Shown here piece by piece: positions 9,260 through 16,067 of a DNA stretch of 30,110 bases. The notes beneath the pieces were generated by a model. It made no database searches, was not told the origin of the DNA, and saw only the letters and a list, made by a program, of their open reading frames with translations. A program made the translations under genes and the position numbers. Origin of the DNA: an uncultured Christensenellaceae bacterium (GTDB taxonomy: Bacteria; Bacillota; Clostridia; Christensenellales; CAG-314); assembly GCA_910585195.1 (NCBI GenBank), contig CAJUCX010000012.1, forward strand, positions 1-30,110. Reading direction: 5' to 3'. Numbering within the stretch: position 1 is the stretch's first letter; the number at the start of each line of letters is the position of its first letter.

Positions 9260-9288
9260 ATTGTATAGAGTTTGCCGATTTTTTTCAA
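9260..9288 (-). promoter_or_regulatory. Promoter of the comM-dprA-topA operon
   Basis: Reading the minus strand, TTGAAA (9288-9283) and TACAAT (9265-9260) are separated by exactly 17 bp. The region upstream is AT-rich. The -35 is preceded by AAAACG, giving the ten-base element AAAACGCTTG also seen at two other promoters of this window. The predicted start point leaves a leader of about 15-20 bases before the comM ATG. Confidence 0.7.
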
Positions 9289-9314
9289 GCGTTTTATTAA
9301 AAATAAAAATAAAC

Positions 9315-9339
9315 AAAAAAAGACCGATAAACATCGGTC
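9315..9339 (-). terminator. Intrinsic terminator after rplS
   Basis: On the minus strand GACCGAT pairs perfectly with ATCGGTC across a four-base loop (GTTT), followed by seven T. It begins ten bases after the rplS stop and separates rplS from the comM promoter. Confidence 0.9.
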
Positions 9340-9348
9340 GATTTTCGT

Positions 9349-9690
9349 TTAGATAGATTCCTTAATTTTTGCAGCCTTACCGGTACGCTCACGCAAGTAA
9401 TAAAGTTTTGCGCGTCTTACTTTACCGTGTCTTACTACCTCGATTTTTGCAACTCTCGGTCCGTGCAACGGGAAAGTTCTTTCAACACCTACGCCGTAAG
9501 ATACACGACGAACTTTGAAAGTTTCGCTTATGCCGCCGTGTTTGCGTGCAATTACGATGCCTTCAAATGCCTGCAACCTTTCCTTATTGCCTTCAACGAC
9601 CTTAACCGAAACTTTAACGGTGTCGCCAACGTTGAAGTCGGGAACGTCTTTCTTCAAACTTTCTTGATTGATTGATTCGATAATATCCAT
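9349..9690 (-). CDS. rplS: 50S ribosomal protein L19
   Basis: Large-subunit ribosomal protein at the 30S-50S interface. The product is 113 residues, the usual length, with VPDFNVGDTVKV, QAFEGIVIARK, ERTFPLHGPRV and GKVRRAKLYYLRERTGKAAKI. The frame is open further upstream, but the start at 9690 is fixed by GGAGGAAAAG just before it and by homology to L19 N-termini. Unlike the common trmD-rplS-rbgA order, rplS here lies after yraN with its own promoter and terminator. Confidence 0.97.
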   Translation of the reverse strand: MDIIESINQESLKKDVPDFNVGDTVKVSVKVVEGNKERLQAFEGIVIARKHGGISETFKVRRVSYGVGVERTFPLHGPRVAKIEVVRHGKVRRAKLYYLRERTGKAAKIKESI

Positions 9691-9757
9691 CTGACTTTTC
9701 CTCCATATTACTAAGCGTTCGTGTTCATTGACAGAGGACCGCCCGAAGTCGTTTACA

Positions 9758-9786
9758 ATATTAACATAAATTATTTGCCTTGACAA
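9758..9786 (-). promoter_or_regulatory. Promoter of rplS
   Basis: Minus-strand TTGTCA (9786-9781) and TAATAT (9763-9758) have a 17-bp spacer. The upstream bases complete the shared element AAAACGCTTG (9793-9784), which touches the yraN stop codon. The predicted leader is about 60 bases and could hold the GAC/GTC mini-hairpin around 9738-9751. I cannot tell whether this is an L19 autoregulatory leader. Confidence 0.72.
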
Positions 9787-9792
9787 GCGTTT

Positions 9793-10146
9793 TTACAACA
9801 ATTCAGTGCAAAATGCATCTTTAATATGGTTGACTTTTTCAGGCGTAACTTCTACTACGTCAAAACGCGTTTTCAACGAATAAACTTTGTGCTGTCTCAT
9901 AAAATCCTGTGCGGTTCTTGCAATCTTATATTGCTTTTTTTCATTAACGGCTTCTCTGGGCAAACCGAAAAAACCGCTCGTGCGAGCCTTTACTTCAACA
10001 AACACCAAAGTTTTTCCGTCAAGCGCAATTATATCGATTTCTCCCGTAACGCTTTTGAAATTTCTCTGTATGATTTTATATTTTTGCTTTTGAAGATACT
10101 TTACGGCAGTTTCTTCGCCGAGTTCACCCTTAATCTTTGACTTCAT
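9793..10146 (-). CDS. YraN family (UPF0102) endonuclease-like protein
   Basis: Small protein of the UPF0102 family, which has a Holliday-junction-resolvase-like or restriction-endonuclease-like fold. The molecular role is not well established. The 117 residues begin with KGELGEETAVKYLQKQKY, and the nuclease-like core is GEIDIIALDG followed by VFVEVKAR (Glu36, Asp38, Glu51, Lys53). The gene overlaps the end of rnhB by 17 bp. It has no clear ribosome binding site before the ATG at 10146, so it probably depends on translational coupling. The rnhB-yraN-comM-dprA order is widespread. Confidence 0.92.
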   Translation of the reverse strand: MKSKIKGELGEETAVKYLQKQKYKIIQRNFKSVTGEIDIIALDGKTLVFVEVKARTSGFFGLPREAVNEKKQYKIARTAQDFMRQHKVYSLKTRFDVVEVTPEKVNHIKDAFCTELL

Positions 10147-10738
10147 AAAAATTTTTTACAAACGAGCGTCTGTGAATTTTGCAAATGCCGTATTGCTTTA
10201 TTGCGTCTATATGCATTTTAGTGCCGTACCCTTTATGTTTTGCAAAGCCGTACATAGGAAACTCTTTGTCGTACTCCCTCATTAAATTGTCTCTGTAAAC
10301 TTTTGCAAGTATACTTGCCGCCGCTATAGAATAACTTTTTGCGTCGCCTTTTATTATCGACAGCGTTTCAACGTCGGACTTGATTTCCACTGCGTCTATA
10401 AGCACCAAATCGGGCTTGACTTTTAAGTTTTTAATGCAATTTTGCATACCCATTTTTGTGGCGTTTAGTATATTGATTTCATCTATTGTTTTTTCGTCAA
10501 TTACTTCTATATCGTAAGCCAATGCAGTATCTATTATTTTTTGATACAGCAACTCGCGCTTTTTTTCCGCCACCTTTTTGCTGTCGTTTATGCCGTCTAT
10601 GATATTATCCAACGGCATAATGACGGAAGCAACCACAATAGGACCCGCCAAAGGACCTCTGCCGGCTTCGTCTATGCCGGCGATAAGTTGCTTGCCTTTT
10701 GCAGTAAATTCCCTTTCAAAGGTCAACAAATCGTTCAT
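10130..10738 (-). CDS. rnhB: Ribonuclease HII
   Basis: Removes RNA from RNA-DNA hybrids and single ribonucleotides misincorporated in DNA. With the start at 10738 the protein has 202 residues. GIDEAGRGPLAGP contains the catalytic Asp23-Glu24 pair. NDSKKVAEKKRE, LIDAVEI (third acidic residue), GDAKSYSIAAASILAKVYRD and FAKHKGYGT follow. The frame is open a further 23 codons upstream, but the ATG at 10738 forms an ATGA overlap with the rbgA stop and fits the family N-terminus. Confidence 0.96.
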   Translation of the reverse strand: MNDLLTFEREFTAKGKQLIAGIDEAGRGPLAGPIVVASVIMPLDNIIDGINDSKKVAEKKRELLYQKIIDTALAYDIEVIDEKTIDEINILNATKMGMQNCIKNLKVKPDLVLIDAVEIKSDVETLSIIKGDAKSYSIAAASILAKVYRDNLMREYDKEFPMYGFAKHKGYGTKMHIDAIKQYGICKIHRRSFVKNFYEVKD

Positions 10739-11574
10739 TTTGGTATCTCCAACGTTGCACGGCAGATTTTGCCCTTGCGAAAATCGTCTATAACGGCTTT
10801 CGAGCATCTTTCGAAATCAAACTCACTGCCTCTAAGCAAAAAGCCCCTTTTTTTACAAATTTGTTTCAAAATTTCTTCTGCATCGTTGCAATCGTTTAAC
10901 GAATATTTCAACTTCAATTCTTGCGGATAAAGCGTAATTAAAGCAGAAACCAAGTCTTTTGACAATTCTTCCAAATCAACGACTTCGTCCTTAACGCTGC
11001 CTATCAACGCAAGTTTTACGGCTCTTTCCTGATTCTTAAAATCAGGAAACAGCGTACCCGGCGTATCGAGCAATTCCATACCGTTTTGCAGTCTTATCCA
11101 CTGCTTGCCTTTGGTAACCCCGGGCTTATTTCCGGTTACGGCAGATTTTTTTCCGCATAAAGAATTTATAACCGTAGACTTTCCGCTGTTAGGCACGCCA
11201 AGCACCATAAGCCTTGTGGGTATTGTTACGCCTTTTGCGCTGAATTTTTCTACCTTAGGCTTTTCTACCTTTTTAAGCAAATTAAACAACGCTTGCGCGC
11301 TTTGTCTTTCTGTACCGTTTACAGCAATTGCATCTATGCCTTTTGCATTAAAATACTTTATCCACAACTCTGTTTTATTCTTATCTGCAAGGTCTGCCTT
11401 GTTTAGCATGTATATAAACGGTTTGCCGTCTATCAATTTATCTAAACTTTCGTTTATGCAAGACAAAGGAGCGCGCGCGTCCAAGACGTAAATTACCGCG
11501 TCTACTGTTTTTACGTTTTCTTCTATCAAACGTAATGACTTTGTCATATGCCCCGGAAACCAGTGTATATACAT
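10735..11574 (-). CDS. rbgA: Ribosome biogenesis GTPase RbgA (YlqF)
   Basis: Circularly permuted GTPase needed for late assembly of the 50S subunit. The permuted order of GTPase motifs is visible: LNKAD (G4) at about 57-61, then GVPNSGKST (G1) at 126-134, PGVTKG (G2), and LDTPG (G3) at about 169-173. The N-terminus HWFPGHMTKSLR is typical. A C-terminal RNA-binding region of about 80 residues follows. It starts 3 bp after the trmD stop. Length 279 is normal. Confidence 0.96.
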   Translation of the reverse strand: MYIHWFPGHMTKSLRLIEENVKTVDAVIYVLDARAPLSCINESLDKLIDGKPFIYMLNKADLADKNKTELWIKYFNAKGIDAIAVNGTERQSAQALFNLLKKVEKPKVEKFSAKGVTIPTRLMVLGVPNSGKSTVINSLCGKKSAVTGNKPGVTKGKQWIRLQNGMELLDTPGTLFPDFKNQERAVKLALIGSVKDEVVDLEELSKDLVSALITLYPQELKLKYSLNDCNDAEEILKQICKKRGFLLRGSEFDFERCSKAVIDDFRKGKICRATLEIPK

Positions 11575-11577
11575 ATT

Positions 11578-12252
11578 TCAATCCTTCTCTAACAAATCGG
11601 GTCTATTTTGCATTGTTACTATTATTTTCTGTTCACGGCGCCATTGGTCGATTTTGCCGTGATTTCCGCTTACAAGCACTTCCGGCACTTCTTTTCCTCT
11701 GAAATTTTGCGGTCGTGTATACTGCGGATATTCCAAAAGATTTTCGCTGAAACTTTCATCCTGAGCAGACTCTGCACTGCCCAAAACTTCGGGAACGTAT
11801 CTTGACACCGCGTCTATTAACGCCATAGCCGGTATTTCCCCGCCGGTCAAAACATAGTCTCCGATAGAAACTTCCATATCCACGCACAAATCGAGAGCGC
11901 GCTGGTCTACCCCTTCATAATGACCGCACAGCAAAACAAGATGATTTCTTGACGACAGTTCTTTTACCAAATTTTGATTTAATTTTTTGCCCTTAGGCGA
12001 CATATAAATGCACAAAGTGTCGTCAGACTTTTGTATAGAGTCAAATGCGGCGCAAATAGGCTGCGCCATCATAACCATGCCCGCACCGCCGCCAAAGGGA
12101 TAATCGTCGCATTTTTTATGCTTATCTGCGGAAAAATCGCGTATGTTAATAACGTTTATTTCCAAAAGATTTTTTTCCTGCGCTTTGCCTAAAATACTGT
12201 CGTTTAGCGGCGTAAACATTTCAGGAAAAAGCGTAAGAACGTCAATTTTCAT
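11578..12252 (-). CDS. trmD: tRNA (guanine37-N1)-methyltransferase TrmD
   Basis: SPOUT-family enzyme that makes m1G37 next to the anticodon and prevents +1 frameshifting. With the start at 12252 it has 224 residues. IDVLTLFPEMF is the N-terminus. PFGGGAGMVM, LLCGHYEGVDQRALD, GDYVLTGGEIPAMALIDAVSR (in parts) and YTRPQNFRG mark the knot and tRNA-binding regions. GAGGTG lies 8 bases before this ATG; six further codons upstream are open but unlike the family. It overlaps rimM by 11 bp. Confidence 0.97.
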   Translation of the reverse strand: MKIDVLTLFPEMFTPLNDSILGKAQEKNLLEINVINIRDFSADKHKKCDDYPFGGGAGMVMMAQPICAAFDSIQKSDDTLCIYMSPKGKKLNQNLVKELSSRNHLVLLCGHYEGVDQRALDLCVDMEVSIGDYVLTGGEIPAMALIDAVSRYVPEVLGSAESAQDESFSENLLEYPQYTRPQNFRGKEVPEVLVSGNHGKIDQWRREQKIIVTMQNRPDLLEKD

Positions 12253-12748
12253 ACAACGACACCTCGTCAAACCGTTTTTTATCTAAAATCAAATGTTTTT
12301 GCGATTTATCGAAACTGCAAACCAAATCTTTAAGAAAAGGAAACATAACCGTACCATCGACGGTCTTTACGGTATAAATTTCCGCACATTTGCCGTTTTG
12401 AATAATATCCGCAATGATTCCTATTTCACTTCCGTCATTTAATGAAACTTTGCTGCCCAACATATCGGAAACGAAATAACTGTCGTCATCCAACTTTATA
12501 TTGCTTTGCTCTGCGTAAACGTCCAAACCTACAAGTTCTTCCGCCTGATTTCTGTCCGCTATGGTAGAAAAAAGCGCAAACGCAAAATTGCCGTTTACTC
12601 TTAAAGATTTGACGGCTATATTTTGATTTTTTATTATAAGGTATTTTTGGTTTTTAATAATATCTAAATCTCCGCATTCGCTTTTGATTTTTACTTCGCC
12701 TTTAATACCCTGTGCTTTTACTATTTTACCTATATAAAACTTTTCCAT
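12242..12748 (-). CDS. rimM: Ribosome maturation factor RimM
   Basis: Assists maturation of the 30S head together with S19. The 168 residues start with IGKIVKAQGIKGEVKIKSE, the typical N-terminal barrel, and include a C-terminal PRC-barrel with MFPFLKDLVCSFD. The start at 12748 comes directly after a perfect 9-bp hairpin, and the only weak Shine-Dalgarno-like bases (GGTG) are in the 3' arm of that hairpin. The gene sits between khpA and trmD as usual. Confidence 0.95.
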   Translation of the reverse strand: MEKFYIGKIVKAQGIKGEVKIKSECGDLDIIKNQKYLIIKNQNIAVKSLRVNGNFAFALFSTIADRNQAEELVGLDVYAEQSNIKLDDDSYFVSDMLGSKVSLNDGSEIGIIADIIQNGKCAEIYTVKTVDGTVMFPFLKDLVCSFDKSQKHLILDKKRFDEVSLYEN

Positions 12749-12756
12749 AAAAATTG

Positions 12757-12778
12757 CACCACAAAAATATTTGTGGTG
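12757..12778 (-). other. Hairpin between khpA and rimM
   Basis: On the minus strand CACCACAAA and TTTGTGGTG pair perfectly around a TATT loop, followed by CAATTTTT and the rimM ATG. It could be an attenuator/terminator-like element with a short T tract, an RNase site, or a structure hiding the rimM ribosome binding site. On the plus strand the same sequence is also followed by a T run. Confidence 0.75.
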
Positions 12779-12785
12779 TGATTTT

Positions 12786-13025
12786 TTAATCGTTTCCGTC
12801 TAAAATTTCGACAGAATATTTTTTGCCTTCTTTTACGCCTACCGCTTTGACCACCGTACGGATTGCCATCGCGATTTTGCCTTGTTTACCGATTATCTTG
12901 CCGGTGTCCTGAGGTGCGACACTTATGGAAACTTGATTTACTCCGTCAACTTCTTCCATAGTAACTTTTACGCTTTCTACGTCGGAAACAAGTTCTTTTA
13001 CAATGTATTCTACAAGTTCAACCAT
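12786..13025 (-). CDS. khpA: KhpA, single KH-domain RNA-binding protein
   Basis: Small RNA chaperone-like protein (YlqC) that in Firmicutes pairs with KhpB and affects cell-division and elongation genes. The 79 residues form one type II KH domain with the GxxG loop as GKQG at about 46-49, within TGKIIGKQGKIAMAIR. It starts 5 bases after the rpsP stop and lacks a clear ribosome binding site, so it is probably coupled to rpsP. The rpsP-khpA-rimM-trmD order is conserved. Confidence 0.94.
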   Translation of the reverse strand: MVELVEYIVKELVSDVESVKVTMEEVDGVNQVSISVAPQDTGKIIGKQGKIAMAIRTVVKAVGVKEGKKYSVEILDGND

Positions 13026-13030
13026 TGCAA

Positions 13031-13387
13031 TTATTCTGCGCTTTCAGCTGGCTTTTCTGCTTCTTTGGCTGCTTTTTCTGCCTCTGCTTTTGCTGCAGCT
13101 TCTTTAGCCAATGTCTTTTTTGACGGTTTTTTTACAGGTTTTGCTTGCAAAATACCCTCAGCAACAAGCAAAGAACGAACCGTATCTGTAGGTTGTACAC
13201 CTTTTGACAACCATTCTTTTGCTTTTTCGACGTTGATTTTCGTTTCAGCCGGTTGTTTGATTGGTGCGTAAGTACCGATAAGGTCGATATATTCGCCGTC
13301 TCTTGTTTTTCTCGAATCGATAACTACGATACGATAGAAAGGACTTTTCTTGTCGCCCATTCTTGTAAGTCTCATTTTTACTGCCAT
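13031..13387 (-). CDS. rpsP: 30S ribosomal protein S16
   Basis: Small-subunit assembly protein. The conserved S16 core is MAVKMRLTRMGDKKSPFYRI, then VIDSRKTRDGEYIDLIGTY and AKEWLSKGVQPTDTV. After about residue 82 comes a 36-residue tail rich in Ala, Lys and Glu, longer than in many Firmicutes S16 proteins of 80-90 residues. The start at 13387 follows GGAGGAAATT. An in-frame TTG four codons earlier overlaps the ribosome binding site and is not a good start. 118 residues. Confidence 0.96.
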   Translation of the reverse strand: MAVKMRLTRMGDKKSPFYRIVVIDSRKTRDGEYIDLIGTYAPIKQPAETKINVEKAKEWLSKGVQPTDTVRSLLVAEGILQAKPVKKPSKKTLAKEAAAKAEAEKAAKEAEKPAESAE

Positions 13388-13429
13388 AATTTCCTCCAAA
13401 TTGTATATAAAATTTAATTTTGAAACGTT

Positions 13430-14749
13430 TTAGAAAGGTAATCTCATACCCTTTTTGCCATTGCCGAACCTTTTCATCAGTTCTTTGGTTTGCTCGAACT
13501 GTTTGACAAGTTTGTTTACGTCTTGAACGCTCGTGCCGCTGCCTGCGGCAATGCGCTTTCTTCTTGTATAATTTAGTATCTTACAGTCGCTGCGTTCTTT
13601 AGGCGTCATAGACTGAATTATCGCTTTGAAGCGTTTGATTTCGCTTTCATCTATATCTTTTTCTGATATTTTCATTTTCCCTGCACCAGGGAGCATACCG
13701 ACTATATCTTTTAAGTCGCCCATTTTTTTGAGATTTTCAAACTGAGCGAGATAGTCGTTTAAGTCGAAAGATTGTTCTTTAATCTTTTTTGCAAGTTTAG
13801 ACGCTTCTTCCTGCGAGACCGCTTGCTGAGCCTTGTCTATAAGCGACAATACGTCGCCCATGCCCAAAATACGGCTTGCCATTCTGTCCGGGTGAAAAAC
13901 TTCTATATCTTCCAACTTTTCGCCTGTGCCGCAAAACTTGATAGGCTTGCCTGTAACGGCTTTTATAGACAACGTGGCACCGCCTCTTGTATCGCCGTCG
14001 AGTTTGGTCATAATTACGCCGGTAATATCCAACGCCTTGTCAAACGCTTCCGCAACGGTAACGGCGTCTTGACCTGTCATAGCGTCAACGGTAAGCAAAA
14101 TTTCTTCAACTTCTACGGCGGATTTTACTTCTTTAAGTTCATTCATCAACTCTTCATTGATGTGCAATCTTCCTGCCGTATCTATAATTACCGTATCGAA
14201 ACCGTTTTTGTTTGCAAATTGAATTGCTTCTTTTGCTGTTTTTGAAGGGTTTTTCTGCCCCATTTCGAAAAAGCCAACGCCTGCCTTTTCGCTTACTATT
14301 TTAAGTTGCGTAATAGCCGCAGGTCTGTAAATGTCGCAGGCAACAAGCAAAGGTTTTTTGCCCTGCTTTTTGAGATATAACCCCAACTTGCCGCACATTG
14401 TAGTTTTGCCCGCACCTTGCAAACCGCACATCATTATGACCGTAGGCAATTTGCTTGCCACAGAGAGTTTGCTTTGAGTAGACCCCATAAGCTCCGTCAA
14501 TTCTTCATTGACGATTTTTATAACTTGCTGCGCAGGATTGAGTCCTTTCAAAACTTCTTCGCCGACTGCCTTTTCCGTAACGGTTTTGATAAAATCTTTT
14601 GCGACCGAAACGTTTACGTCGGCTTCAAGCAAAGCAATACGCACTTCGCGCATTGCCTGTTTGATTTCCAACTCGGTAAGACTTCCGCGATTTTTGAGTT
14701 TTGAAAAAACGTGGTTTATTCTTTCGCTAAGTCCGGAAAAAACAGCCAT
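13430..14749 (-). CDS. ffh: Signal recognition particle GTPase Ffh
   Basis: Binds signal peptides and 4.5S/6S RNA and delivers ribosomes to FtsY at the membrane. The N domain (1-95) precedes the G domain with GLQGAGKTT (109-117), DIYRPAAITQL, DTAGRLHINEEL and TKLDGDTRGG. The methionine-rich M domain follows, with RRKRIAAGSGTSVQDVN as the RNA-binding region, and the protein ends at RLPF. At 439 residues the C-terminal tail is short but within range. The ATG at 14749 directly follows the ylxM stop, with GAGGGGG as ribosome binding site. Confidence 0.97.
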   Translation of the reverse strand: MAVFSGLSERINHVFSKLKNRGSLTELEIKQAMREVRIALLEADVNVSVAKDFIKTVTEKAVGEEVLKGLNPAQQVIKIVNEELTELMGSTQSKLSVASKLPTVIMMCGLQGAGKTTMCGKLGLYLKKQGKKPLLVACDIYRPAAITQLKIVSEKAGVGFFEMGQKNPSKTAKEAIQFANKNGFDTVIIDTAGRLHINEELMNELKEVKSAVEVEEILLTVDAMTGQDAVTVAEAFDKALDITGVIMTKLDGDTRGGATLSIKAVTGKPIKFCGTGEKLEDIEVFHPDRMASRILGMGDVLSLIDKAQQAVSQEEASKLAKKIKEQSFDLNDYLAQFENLKKMGDLKDIVGMLPGAGKMKISEKDIDESEIKRFKAIIQSMTPKERSDCKILNYTRRKRIAAGSGTSVQDVNKLVKQFEQTKELMKRFGNGKKGMRLPF

Positions 14750-15091
14750 TTATTCCCCCTCCAATGCCATTTCGGTTTCAAGCAATTTATCTCTGACTTC
14801 GTCGTCAAACATATTCTTATTTTGCAAAAGCAGTTTAAGTTCCGCAAGTTTGGCAATTACGTTTTCTCGTGTTGAAAGCAAACCGAATTTGCTTTCAAAT
14901 TCATACAAGCTTAGTTCTGCGCGTTTTACGTTATCTCTGACCGCCTGTCTGGATATGCCGTATTCGTATGCGATTTCCGCAAGAGAACAGTCAAAATCAT
15001 AATAGGCTTTAAGCATTGCCTCTTGCTTTTCGGTAAGCATTTTGCCGTAAAGTTGATTCAATACGCTTATGCCCAAATTTTTATCTTTCAT
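14750..15091 (-). CDS. ylxM: YlxM family, predicted helix-turn-helix SRP-associated protein
   Basis: UPF0122 protein encoded next to ffh in many Firmicutes; Streptococcus YlxM is reported to modulate SRP. The 113 residues contain a sigma-factor-like helix-turn-helix: LTEKQEAMLKAYYDFDCS, then LAEIAYEYGISRQAVRDNVK. A C-terminal helical region, rich in Leu, Glu and Lys, follows. It is the first gene after the promoter at 15129-15157 and is followed without gap by ffh. There is no ribosome binding site before the ATG at 15091; the bases there are the 3' arm of a hairpin plus TTTTGTT. Confidence 0.94.
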   Translation of the reverse strand: MKDKNLGISVLNQLYGKMLTEKQEAMLKAYYDFDCSLAEIAYEYGISRQAVRDNVKRAELSLYEFESKFGLLSTRENVIAKLAELKLLLQNKNMFDDEVRDKLLETEMALEGE

Positions 15092-15098
15092 AACAAAA

Positions 15099-15124
15099 GG
15101 TGTAAAGCAAATTTACTTTACACC
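15099..15124 (-). other. Hairpin at the predicted 5' end of the ylxM-ffh mRNA
   Basis: GGTGTAAAG and CTTTACACC pair perfectly (9 bp) around an 8-base loop, followed on the minus strand by TTTTGTT and the ylxM ATG. The promoter just upstream predicts transcription start at about 15121-15124, so the transcript would begin in or immediately before the hairpin. It may also act on read-through from ftsY. Confidence 0.75.
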
Positions 15125-15128
15125 AATG

Positions 15129-15157
15129 ATTTTAATTAAAATAAAAATTTAAGTCAA
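15129..15157 (-). promoter_or_regulatory. Promoter of the ylxM-ffh-rpsP operon
   Basis: Minus-strand TTGACT (15157-15152) and TAAAAT (15134-15129), 17-bp spacer, each 5 of 6 to consensus. AAAACGC precedes the -35, giving AAAACGCTTG (15164-15155) as at rplS and comM. It lies in the ftsY-ylxM gap and should start the nine-gene unit ylxM to yraN. Confidence 0.75.
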
Positions 15158-15173
15158 GCGTTTTTAATATGTT

Positions 15174-16067
15174 TTACAAAATTCCTTCTACAAACGACTC
15201 TGCGTCAAACGGCATAAGGTCGTCTATACTTTCGCCCACACCGATAAAATCTACCGGAATATCAAATTTGTTCTTAATAGCTACTACTACTCCGCCCTTT
15301 GCGGTGCCGTCGAGTTTTGTAAGCGCAATGGAATCTATATCAACTGCTTCGTTAAAAGTTTCTACCTGCGCCAAGGCGTTTTGCCCTGTCGTGGCATCAA
15401 GCACGATTAAATTTTTTCTGTCAAAATCGGGACACTCTCTGGATATAATTCTGTTTATCTTTTTAAGTTCTTCCATCAAGTTGACTTTATTGTGCAAGCG
15501 CCCCGCGGTGTCTATCAACACTACGTCAGTATGCTTGCTTTTTGCGGAACTTAAAGCGTCAAACACGACTGCGGCAGGGTCTGAGCCTTCCTGATGCTTT
15601 ACTATACGCACATTTGCCCTGTCTGCCCATATTTCCAACTGTTCGCTTGCCGCCGCTCTGAACGTATCTGCCGCCGCAATAACTACCGACTTACCTTCTT
15701 TTTTGAAACGGCTTGCAAGTTTGCCTATCGTCGTAGTTTTACCTACGCCGTTTACGCCAACTATCATTATTACCGCAGGAGAAGAAATTTCAAACGGGTC
15801 GGCATCTAACATTTCCACAAGAATAGATTTGAGTTCTTTCATTGCCAAATCGGGGTCTGTTATCTTTTTGTCTTGCAACCTGTCGCGCAGTTCTTCAGTA
15901 ATTTCCACCGTAGCGTTTGCGCCGATATCTCCCGAAAGCAACAGAGTTTCGAGGTCGTCGAAAAAATCATCGTCAAAAACGCCAACCTTAAACAGTTGCT
16001 TTAACTTAAAACCTATGTTTTGTTGAGTTTTTTTCAACCCTTCAATAATTTTCTTAAAAAATCCCAT
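15174..16067 (-). CDS. ftsY: SRP receptor FtsY
   Basis: Membrane-associated GTPase that receives the SRP-ribosome complex from Ffh. At 297 residues it consists of little more than the NG domain. The N-terminus FFKKIIEGLKKT is the amphipathic membrane-binding segment, and there is no long acidic A domain. GTPase motifs are GVNGVGKTT (104-112), DTFRAAASEQLEIW, DTAGRLHNKVNLMEEL and TKLDGTAKGG. Its ATG overlaps the smc stop by one base (TAATG). smc-ftsY is a conserved Firmicutes pair. Confidence 0.97.
   Translation of the reverse strand: MGFFKKIIEGLKKTQQNIGFKLKQLFKVGVFDDDFFDDLETLLLSGDIGANATVEITEELRDRLQDKKITDPDLAMKELKSILVEMLDADPFEISSPAVIMIVGVNGVGKTTTIGKLASRFKKEGKSVVIAAADTFRAAASEQLEIWADRANVRIVKHQEGSDPAAVVFDALSSAKSKHTDVVLIDTAGRLHNKVNLMEELKKINRIISRECPDFDRKNLIVLDATTGQNALAQVETFNEAVDIDSIALTKLDGTAKGGVVVAIKNKFDIPVDFIGVGESIDDLMPFDAESFVEGIL

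Noticed and set aside
9691..9786. N-terminally extended L19 of 145 residues
   Set aside because: The extension covers the rplS promoter and leader and does not resemble L19. The internal ATG at 9690 has a strong ribosome binding site.
10739..10807. N-terminal extension of RNase HII
   Set aside because: It lies wholly within rbgA, lacks family similarity, and the ATG at 10738 makes the usual ATGA overlap.
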